A stretch of DNA of 30,027 nt from Ministeria vibrans ATCC 50519 (lineage: Eukaryota; Opisthokonta; Filasterea): the NCBI GenBank assembly GCA_943704425.1, contig CALSCP010000470.1, forward strand, positions 19,922 to 49,948, in the 5' to 3' direction. The position numbers and the translations under genes are program-made. Positions 11,180 to 18,852 of the stretch are shown piece after piece; within the stretch, counting starts at the first letter, position 1; each line of letters begins with the position of its first letter. The notes under the pieces were generated by a model. The model was given only the letters and a program-made list of their open reading frames with translations, did not search any database and was not told where the DNA came from.

Positions 11180-11289
11180 ACAAATCAAACAAAGTGATCA
11201 TTTCAGTTCAGTCAATCTTTTGACTTTTCACTTTTTTGTCTCTTTCTCTTTGCTGCTCTCTGGGTCTAGAGAGAAGTAGACTGGCGACG
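11180..11289. promoter_or_regulatory. 110-bp divergent promoter between the receptor kinase and Sec10
   Basis: Only 110 bases separate the two start codons (11179 on -, 11290 on +), and they must hold both 5' UTRs and both promoters. No clear TATA box is seen. The segment has a pyrimidine-rich half toward Sec10 (TCTCTTTCTCTTTGCTGCTC) and the core AACAAAGTGAT at 11188-11198, which also occurs in intronic repeats of this window. Confidence 0.6.
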
Positions 11290-13965
11290 ATGGACTCGTC
11301 AGCGTTCTCTGAGCAGGACTTCCATGAGCCGTTTATGCCCGACGATTTTGTTGAAATGCTCGCTCGCCCGCTGCTTCAACAGCAGCCTGATCGCACCAAG
11401 CAGACGGGGGTGGATGCGGTTGTCAATGTCCAGCCGGGTCCTTTGGCCAACGTAAGCTTCAATGGCGTTTTGCATTGCTTACTTAGTTTTTCACATCTCC
11501 GGTTTGTGTGTTTGGCACTGTAGGCGTTCTCACAAGGCATTGCGGCGCTGGACGAGCTCAACACCAGGCTTGAGGCCATGGTGATCAACCTTGAGAGCAA
11601 GTGCGGCGAGGCGGAGCGGGCGCACAAGCTCAAACTGCGCGAACTGCACGAGTCGCAGGAGACGGCGGTTGTCGAGACGTTTCAGCATCTGGACGAGCGC
11701 ATTCAGACGGTGGCGACCAAGGCGATGCACATTGGCGACCGGCTGGAGGCGGTGAATCGACAGCGCGAGCGCACGATCGAGGCCAAGTCGATGATGGTGT
11801 ATTTTGAGCAGTTTGAGGAGGGCACGCCGGACAAGGTGTTTACGGACCGCGCGCAGATCCATCGAGGCGCCGAACTCATTCATAAGCTGAGCAACCTTGC
11901 GAGCGAGTTGGGTGCGTCGACGAAACTGGCACAGGCACGCACTGCGATCCAGCACACGTACGCCGACATTGAGCAGCGCGTGATGGAAATGTTTGCCGAG
12001 GCGCGCGAACAACGCGACTACACTGCGATGAAAGAGTGCGCTGAGTCTCTGTATGCCTTCAAGGGCTACACCAAGTGCATGGAGACGTATGTGAATCTTC
12101 ATCCCTTCTTCAGCAGCACCCAAGAGTACCAGCCAACCGCAAGGGGTGCGCAGCAGCTCTTTGACGACATTGTCTATGCGGTATAAATAAATAATTTAAT
12201 TGATCACCGTGATCAAAGTGAATGACAAGTGTATCCCTAATCTCAACCCCCTAATGACAAGTGTATCCCTAATCTCAACCCTAATGCAACATGTACAACC
12301 CTAATCTTAACCCTAATGCACAACATGTGAAACCCTAATGAAAACAACCCTGACCCTTCTGTCCCACCCCCTCTTGCAGGTGCGTGAGGAGTGCTCCAGC
12401 ACCCGCGATGTCTTCCCCAACCCTCGTCCCGTCATGCTTCTCTTCATTCAGCGCATCTTTGAACAGCGCTTCCAAATGTATCTTGAATCCTCTCTCAAAA
12501 AGGCAAAATCCGTCTCAGAACTCGAATACCTCAGAACTCTCTGTCGGTAAGAAAGAACTTGTAAAATCATTCTTCCTTTTTTGACAATTTTTTTGTAATG
12601 TTTAGCCTGTTTGAGATGGGTCAACGACTTTCACAACAAATCACACAGCTGACAGCACACACCCAAAACACCACAAGCAACACCAACACAAACAACACCA
12701 ATAGCAATAGCAATAGCAATAGTGCGACTCAGGACCAGTCCGCTCCCGCCACAAAGCTCCTTGAAGAAGTGTTTTCGCTCGCCACGGGCGATGGTTATGC
12801 CCAGCGCGAGATTAATTGTCTCGAGCGACTGTGCGACTCCAAAATTGCAGAGTATTATGCGCAATTGGGCCATTCAGTGACCAATGAGAGTGAATCAAAT
12901 GGAGCAGAGCGGAGCATGGTGGTCTCGCCCGATCAGTTAGTGTCGCTGCAGCTCATTCTGTCGCTCACACACGCGTCGAAGGAGTCCATTGAGCGCTGTG
13001 AACACATTGCACATCCGTCTGAACTCCCCCTTCACATCACGTCCATCTTCAGTGTGCTCCTGCGCAAGGTCTGCCTTGACTACATCTGCTATGCCTGTGA
13101 CTTTGCCTTGAAGTTGCTTCCCCCTTCCGATCCAAAGTCTCCGCCAAACTGTGATTTCCTCAAGTTAGTCAAGTAAGACACACGAGAGAGAGCGCGCGCG
13201 CGTGACAGAGATTGAATGAGTGAGCAAGTGATTGTATTAAGAGAGTGACTATGTGAGAAATGAGTGCCTGAATTAGTGCCTATAGCGACTGATTTTGTCT
13301 TTCGCCTCTTTCTTTCTGTCTTATTCCTTTTTTCTTTCTTTCTCTCTCTCTGTATGTTTTAGGGTGATCAACCATGCATTTCATCTCGTCCAGAATCACT
13401 ACCGGTCGAGTGTGGCTCCCATTGCGTCTTTGAGCACTCAGGCTCTTGCGCTCTGTGTCGCTGAGAAAAATTCCGCCATGGAGTTGCAGGAAACAAAGTC
13501 AGTCTCAAAAGAGTTTTCTCTCTTGCTCTCATTCTTCGCGCTTTAGACTGGAAATGGGTCTTGAAGGGTGTATGAACAGTTCGGTGCGGTGGTTGGAGCG
13601 CATCCTGGAAACAGAGCAAAAGAGAAACGATTTCAAGTACACAAAGAAAAAGAGACAGAGAGAGAGAGAGAAAGAGGAGAAAGAAACAAAGTGATAGAGA
13701 GAGGAGAAAGAACAAAGTTATAGAAAGAGAGGAGAGAAAGAACAAAGTGATAGAGAGAGGGAGTCGTCACTCATACTTGTCACTCTATGCATGGTGTTTT
13801 CAGACCTGATGACGATGGAGCTGTGTCTCTGTCGCAGCAGTGCACTCCTGCGTGTCGTCATTGTGTGCGCTTCCTTCGTACTCAACGCGATCATGCCTTT
13901 GAGAATCTTGACGGTAATACAAACAGACACAAAGAGACTGAAGGAGACACCCCCGCACAGAGAAA

Positions 13966-14012
<47 letters not shown>

Positions 14013-14345
14013 TGAGACTCACATTGAGACGTAAAGAGTCCGGCAGTGCACAAGAGAGAGACATACACATACACTGAACACTGCCAGAAACAGCGAGACT
14101 TATAATATGTTTATAATCATAATTAGGGCGCAATCTTGAGAACTACTTGTTTGAAATTGGAATCCAGTTCCAACGGGCCTTCCTGGACCGCCTTCGCCAT
14201 CTGACGGTGAACATGACCGGGAGTCTTTTGCTCGCCAAAGACATTGCCGAGTACCAGACGTGCATTCGCTCCTTTCGTCTGCCGGGTCTCACTGAGCCCT
14301 ATGAGTTGCTTCAGGAGATTTCGCATATCTATCAGGTTTGCATTG

Positions 14346-14412
<67 letters not shown>

Positions 14413-14598
14413 GTGTGTGTGTGTTTTACAGACAGACTCACAATTTTATGATTGTGTGTTTAGGTCCGCCCAGAGAATGTCAAGCAGGTGTGTATGGGCG
14501 GTCGTCTTGCGCGTCTTGATGCCAATACGCAGTTGCTCTATGTGCAGGCCCGGGTTGACTTTAAGAGCGCCAAACTTGCCAAATATTTTGTACAGTAG
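11290..14598 (+). CDS. EXOC5: Exocyst complex component Sec10 (EXOC5)
   Basis: Sec10 is a subunit of the octameric exocyst, which tethers secretory vesicles to the plasma membrane. Exons: 11290-11451, 11524-12180, 12380-12546, 12606-13172, 13363-13497, 13547-13636, 13804-13913, 14127-14335, 14464-14598 (TAG); phases agree and give 743 residues, close to the 708 of human EXOC5. Family signatures: EPFMPDDFVEML near the N terminus, the coiled-coil segment LDERIQTVATKAMHIGDRLE, VFPNPRPVMLLFIQRIFEQR, LETEQKRNDFKP, LLLAKDIAEYQTCIRSF and the end VCMGGRLARLDANTQLLYVQ. An Asn/Ser/Thr-rich stretch (about 345-372) is inserted in the helical body; it is coded by AACACC and AATAGC repeats and is absent from animal homologues as I know them. 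The gene shares its promoter region with the receptor kinase and lies 113 bases upstream of the membrane protein on the same strand. Confidence 0.95.
12223..12352 (+). repeat. Degenerate telomere-like CCCTAA motifs in Sec10 intron
   Basis: The intron 12181-12379 repeats phrases such as AATCTCAACCCTAATG, AATCTTAACCCTAATG and AATGACAAGTGTATCC. The core AACCCTAA resembles the (CCCTAA)n telomere repeat but is spaced irregularly. It may be a remnant of telomere sequence inserted at a break, or a chance minisatellite. Confidence 0.5.
13645..13765 (+). repeat. GA-rich block with three AACAAAGTGATAGAGAG copies
   Basis: The Sec10 intron 13637-13803 holds three spaced copies of the element: at 13684-13700, a variant AACAAAGTTATAGAAAG at 13711-13727, and 13741-13757, each followed by GAGAGGAGAAAG-type sequence. 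Here the purine strand is the transcribed sense, opposite to the RhoGEF and kinase introns. Confidence 0.9.
13961..14009 (+). repeat. (GA)n microsatellite in Sec10 intron
   Basis: A GA run with a single GATA break lies in the intron 13914-14126. The intron ends in the AT-rich acceptor ATCATAATTAG. Confidence 0.9.
14348..14424 (+). repeat. (GT)n microsatellite in the last Sec10 intron
   Basis: About 38 GT units, broken once by GC near 14407, follow the donor of the last intron (14336-14463). They do not touch the exons. Confidence 0.95.
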
Positions 14599-14711
14599 TG
14601 AAAATCTTATTGTTTACGTTTCAGAATTTACACACTCATCGAGTCTCAATGACTAACTGACTAACGACTGTCTCTGTGTCTCGTCTCACTCCCGCTCAGA
14701 CATTTTTCTTC

Positions 14712-16799
14712 ATGCCCCCACCGCGCGGTGGTGACAGAGCAGACACCGAGCCAGGTGTGGGCTGGTGGGCGCTGCTCCGTCGCCACAGCGGCAGCCAATC
14801 CTGCCCTGAACTTCCGGGCCGCACGTTCTTGTGCCAATGCGAACCCAACCGCATGACCGCCGCACACTCACCCCTCCCATCATCGCACGGCAACCCCACG
14901 ATCTTACCCACCGTCCTTCGCGGTCCTCTCGACGGCGTTTCCGCGACCAGCCTCTTCGCTCTTGCGGCCGCAGGTCTCGTTCCAAACACAGGAACAGTTG
15001 TGGCCCAATGCGGAGCTCTCCAGTTCCTGGCGCTTCTCGTGACACTCATGCTGACATCGCTTCTTGTGATGAATGCCTTGTCGACACTGGTCACGCGCCT
15101 GAAAATGCGCTGGGATGGACTGTTGTCCATTCAACGGCGAACTCTGGGTTCGCGCTGGGGCGCCGCCTTTGCCGTCGTCTATCTCGTTGCGGTGGCGTCC
15201 TTTGCTGCGCTCCTGCTGGACACACTCGCCCTGCAGTGGATGCTTGCCGTGGGTTGGACCACGACCGGCTGGCTGCGCGTTGGAGCTGGTTGTGTGACGC
15301 TCCTTGTGCAGTGGACGCTGGAAACCCTTGGCGTCGTTGCAGTGATCCGCTCACGCCTCCTTCTCTTCGTGCTCGCTTGCGTGATGCTTGCCTGCGCGCT
15401 GCTGGGCCTGTACACACAGCATCGACCGGCGTACGGCATCACGCCGCTTGTACACAACACAACCAATGGCACAGGCAACACGTTCCACAGCAACGTCCAC
15501 TCTGCCTACACCAGCGGCGAGTCCTTTCTCAGCATGTGCGCTCTCTACCTTCCCTGCCTCCTCAGCGGCCTCCTTCTCATTGCGGCTCCCTCTGCAGCCA
15601 CCTCGTGTCGCCATCCATCGTATGCAGTGCGCTCCGTCAGCGGACCTTTTACCCTCTTTGCTGCGTTTCTCTCGCTCCTCTTCGCTTGGTCTCTCGCCTC
15701 CACCGTCCAGCGTCCCTTTCTTCTGTCCACCCCAAACATCCTCTACCATGCATCCCTCTCCCCAGCACTCTTTTTAGCTCTCTTCACTACCACAGCTCTC
15801 GCCGCGTCCTCCATAGCCATCGCGCAGACCCGCCGAGCCCTCCTCTGGCTCTTCCTCGACACTTCCTTACACCCCCTGCTACCGTCTTCCCCTTCACGCA
15901 CACTTGCTGCCTCTCTCTCTCTCGTACCCCTCACGCTTTTTATTGTGCTCTCCCCGTTTGTTTCACTGCCTCTCGTCTGTTCCCTCCTGACTCTCTTTGT
16001 GTCCATCTCCATCCAACTGCAATGTTATGTGTTCCTGCGTGGCTCTGCTGCAGAGCGCACTGCTCCCGTCTCAGTCGCTGAGCGCAGTCGACGCGCATCC
16101 CAATCGTCTGCTGTGTCGTCGAATAGCAGAAGAAGCAGTGGTAGTAGTGGCAGTGGTGAACTGGATCGTAAAAGTCCTAAACTTATTGGAATGGTCGTCA
16201 ATTGGAACGACACGGAAGATCACGAAGAAGACGACTTCTTGTCGCTGAACGAAGAAAGTGACGATGACGGATACAACACACTGAAGAAGAGCACTGCGAT
16301 GGATTCAGAGTCAGAGTCAGACTCAGACTCGGAGGGAGACACAGTTGTGTTTACCACGGAGAGAGGAAAGACTGTGAATGGGAGTGGGAGTGGGAGTGTG
16401 GACAAGAAGGAAAGCATTGCCTGGCCTCCACGCTGGTGGCCCGTGCACGTCACACTGGCATGGCTGGGTGCACTGTGGTGCGTCGTGTTTATGTTTCTTT
16501 TAAATTGGTACGTCACATTGTTTCTCTTTGCGGTCTTTGCTGCGCTCCACGGTGTGCTCCACTGGACCCTCTCGCGTCGTCGCACGAGTGCCACCGCAAA
16601 TCAATCGCTGCGCGAGGCAACCCGTCGCGTCCGTGGCTACCCCCTGGTGCTCCCGTGGGCCTCTATGTCTCATGCGCTTCTGCGTGCTCGTGCCCGAGAC
16701 CAACTTGGGGCCCATCAGCTCACATTGGTGCGTCCCACTGTGCCCTTTCATCTTACCAGTGTCACTGTAAACGAAACCAACAACGAAATTGTACACTAA
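14712..16799 (+). CDS. Multi-pass membrane protein, probable divergent SLC12/APC-superfamily transporter
   Basis: A single uninterrupted frame of 695 residues; 14712 is the first ATG. It has about 11-12 hydrophobic helices: roughly ten between 80 and 440, then two near 570-610. The order of features fits SLC12 cation-chloride cotransporters: TILPTVLRG before the first helices, LTSLLVMNALSTLV in the TM2-3 area, SGESFLSMCALYLPCLLSG where SLC12 has its FAIFFPAxTG motif, and late in the protein WWPVHVTLAWLGALWCVVFMFLLNWYVTL followed by NQSLREATRRVRGYPLVLP, where SLC12 has its last helices and the start of the cytosolic domain. The usual glycine-rich TM1 motif is not recognisable, and the large SLC12 C-terminal domain is missing. 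A cytosolic Ser/Asp/Glu-rich loop of about 120 residues (about 446-565) splits the last two helices from the rest. The family call is tentative; the membrane topology is secure. Confidence 0.6.
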   Translation: MPPPRGGDRADTEPGVGWWALLRRHSGSQSCPELPGRTFLCQCEPNRMTAAHSPLPSSHGNPTILPTVLRGPLDGVSATSLFALAAAGLVPNTGTVVAQCGALQFLALLVTLMLTSLLVMNALSTLVTRLKMRWDGLLSIQRRTLGSRWGAAFAVVYLVAVASFAALLLDTLALQWMLAVGWTTTGWLRVGAGCVTLLVQWTLETLGVVAVIRSRLLLFVLACVMLACALLGLYTQHRPAYGITPLVHNTTNGTGNTFHSNVHSAYTSGESFLSMCALYLPCLLSGLLLIAAPSAATSCRHPSYAVRSVSGPFTLFAAFLSLLFAWSLASTVQRPFLLSTPNILYHASLSPALFLALFTTTALAASSIAIAQTRRALLWLFLDTSLHPLLPSSPSRTLAASLSLVPLTLFIVLSPFVSLPLVCSLLTLFVSISIQLQCYVFLRGSAAERTAPVSVAERSRRASQSSAVSSNSRRSSGSSGSGELDRKSPKLIGMVVNWNDTEDHEEDDFLSLNEESDDDGYNTLKKSTAMDSESESDSDSEGDTVVFTTERGKTVNGSGSGSVDKKESIAWPPRWWPVHVTLAWLGALWCVVFMFLLNWYVTLFLFAVFAALHGVLHWTLSRRRTSATANQSLREATRRVRGYPLVLPWASMSHALLRARARDQLGAHQLTLVRPTVPFHLTSVTVNETNNEIVH

Positions 16800-16858
16800 A
16801 ATCGACTTATTTATTCTGTACTCTACGAGATTTATCGCCATGTAATCATCATGATAAT

Positions 16859-16870
16859 AATAAATTTATT
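16859..16870. terminator. Palindromic bidirectional poly(A) signal AATAAATTTATT
   Basis: The 12-mer is its own reverse complement, so both strands read AATAAA. It lies 60 bases after the transporter stop (+) and about 118 bases after the methyltransferase stop (-). The rest of 16800-16987 is AAT/ATT-rich with nothing else recognisable. Confidence 0.6.
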
Positions 16871-16987
16871 ATTATTAATAATTATTATGAATGTGTAAAT
16901 AGAGTTATAATAATAATAATAATAAAGTTTTATGGTTTACGCAAGTTTAGTACCACAGTGAAGTTTCAGTAAAGTGAATGTTCATTA

Positions 16988-18171
16988 TTAAGAACAACAG
17001 TCAGCACTGTCACCTTTCTGAGTCGCACTAGATAGGGGCGCACAGCCCTGAGCATATCGCCCGTAGTGGACGGACGTGTCGCCCATGACGGTAAAGTGGG
17101 GGCGCAACCAGGACGACGCAAGAATGAGGGCGGTGTTGGCACAGACCGAGACCCATCGACCCGTCTCAAAGACGTGTGCCGCATCGAGAGTAAACGCGTG
17201 CGGCGCGCCTGCCAGCGTACCCTTGTACGACGCCACCTGTCCGTATTCCTCGCACGACGGCTCAAGTCCGTCCAGCTTGAATAGACGATGCGTCACCGAG
17301 AAGAACTTGGCGTTGCCCAGGGTCTCCGCCAGTCGTCCTTCGACAGTCAGCGGCGAGCGGCTCATCTCGCGCGGGTCTGCAAAGCCCACTTCACGACACA
17401 GACGCAAAAAGTCCGTCTCGTACATGGCACCTCCCAGACACTCGCCCAGCAGTACGGGATCCTGGCGCACACTCGACGGCAGACGCCGGTCGCAGTAGAT
17501 ATCGCTCTGGTAGAATTCGCCTCCGTTGCACAGCGCTTGAAAGACGCCACGCAAAACAGCTCGCTTGTCCGCCGAGAGATTCACGACGCAGTTGGAGACG
17601 GCAACGTCAATGGAGTTGTCGGCGATGCCAGAGCCAGCCAGATCCTCAATAACGCCATGGACAAAGTGCAAGGGTGGCGCAAAGCCAAGCGCTTTGCCGT
17701 ACGTCTCGACGTGCGCTCTGGCGACCTCAAGCTGCGCCTCCGTCATATCAACGCCCGTCACCTTGCCTGTAGCTCCCACCAGCTTCGCCAGGACGTAGCA
17801 GTCGCGTCCGCTTCCGCACCCCAAGTCTGTGAGCATCCGGAGAGGTCAATGAGTGACACGCAAAGTGCGCCGCATACCAAGAAGACGCATTCCCTCTCGA
17901 ATGCCGTTTGGAAAGGGCGACCCGCACCCATAGTACTTGTCAGTGACTTCTCTGGGAACAAGCTTCAGCGCCTCGCGGATCGCTGGGGGCGGCGCACACG
18001 CTGTGGTGCACGCCGATGTCTTCAAGTCCGCCGAAGTTGCCAGAGTCTTCCTCAGAATTCAGATATTCAGCGCGCTTTCGCTGACGCTTTCGCCACACAT
18101 ACCTCGCCATAGTACTCGCGGACCTGTTCCCGGACTTTGTCAGCGTTTTCAAGCTCAACTCCAGTAGACAT
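16988..18171 (-). CDS. AS3MT: Arsenite methyltransferase (AS3MT/ArsM)
   Basis: This enzyme transfers methyl groups from S-adenosylmethionine to trivalent arsenic in the cytosol. Three exons: 18171-18103, 18046-17878 and 17826-16988 (TAA), 358 residues against about 375 in human AS3MT. The introns are only 56 and 51 bases. Visible: VREYYGE at the N terminus, the CTTAC pair (Cys36, Cys40), KYYGCG (Cys64), the SAM-binding LDLGCGSGRDCYVL (79-92) and GVDMTEAQL, SNCVVNLSADK (Cys159), and GECLGGA (Cys209). Thus the conserved arsenic-binding cysteines are all kept. The chain ends in DCCS, a vicinal cysteine pair. Exon 2 was placed at the second of two nearby acceptors (CTGAG/GAAG) because only that one keeps the frame through ATSADLKTSACTT. 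The start is the first ATG before YYGE. The gene is divergent from the F-box/ankyrin gene. Confidence 0.96.
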
Positions 18172-18848
18172 TTGAAAAACAAAACAAAATGTGAGATATC
18201 AGATAAGAGATAACTGTGTAACTGATAACTCAGATAAGTCATAAGAGTGAGATTTATGAGATTAGAAATTTTAGAATAAGTGCGATGTGACAGTATTGTG
18301 ACTGAGTGACAGGAAGTGTGAGACAGGAACTCTCTCGAAAATCAATCGAGCTGATACTTACTCAGCTGAAAGATGCATCATGAATATTCATGATTAATTA
18401 TGAGTATTGAATGTTATTCGTGGCAATGGGAAATTGGGAATGATCAATTATTACGGAATATGTTATCACTCTCTCTAAGTTCTTTCTTTTCTCCAGTGTA
18501 ACTCACTGTGTAAGACTGTGACTCTGTGAGTCTAGTGCTAACACTTGAGTCGTGCCGACTTGGTCACTTGGCGGGAAGCCATCCATTGCAACCAACCGCA
18601 ATGCCGTCAGCCGCCCATTCATCATCACAACATTGATCATCCGCTTGACAAAACCGCACAGGAATTTCAGTCGCGTAATGGGATGAAAGGCGTTTTTGAG
18701 TTAAAAACAGCTAGGAGTTGTCATAAATGTAAAATGTCATTGGCGTTAAGGGTCTTAGGGACTTGGGCTTGTCATTAGGGGAAGAAAAAAACGCAAAAAA
18801 TTATTAAATACAAATTACAAAATCACACTTTTTTTTTTCAATGATTAC
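18172..18848. promoter_or_regulatory. 677-bp intergenic region, divergent promoters of AS3MT and the F-box/ankyrin gene
   Basis: There is no convincing coding sequence; the open frame at 18545 starts with TTG and has no family features. The left part repeats GATAA-type words (CAGATAAGAGATAACTG, GATAACTCAGATAAG). The middle has an 18-bp palindrome. The right end is A/T-rich (TTTTTTTTTC at 18830-18839) just before the ankyrin gene's start. No TATA box is certain. Confidence 0.55.
18377..18394. promoter_or_regulatory. 18-bp perfect palindrome ATCATGAATATTCATGAT
   Basis: The sequence equals its own reverse complement over 18 bases. It lies 206 bases upstream of the methyltransferase start and 455 upstream of the F-box/ankyrin start. 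Perfect palindromes of this size in a promoter often bind dimeric transcription factors; no factor can be named. Confidence 0.5.
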
Positions 18849-18852
18849 ATGA
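18841..18852 (+). promoter_or_regulatory. Three-codon upstream ORF overlapping the F-box/ankyrin start
   Basis: ATG ATT ACA TGA runs from 18841 to 18852, and the main start at 18849 shares bases with its stop (ATGA). If the transcript starts upstream of 18841, ribosomes would meet the short frame first and could reinitiate at the overlapping ATG. Confidence 0.45.

Noticed and set aside
14831-16081. 416-residue open frame on + in another phase of the transporter gene
   Set aside because: Composition is Arg/His/Pro/Cys-rich, typical of an out-of-frame reading; the frame at 14712-16799 gives clean membrane helices.
18545-18778. 77-residue open frame in the AS3MT to F-box/ankyrin gap
   Set aside because: It begins with TTG, has no recognisable family and no upstream signals; treated as non-coding.
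18700-18782. TTAGGG-like words (CTTAGGGACTTGGG, TTAGGGG) upstream of the F-box/ankyrin gene
   Set aside because: Only two isolated matches without periodic repetition; not enough to call a telomere remnant.
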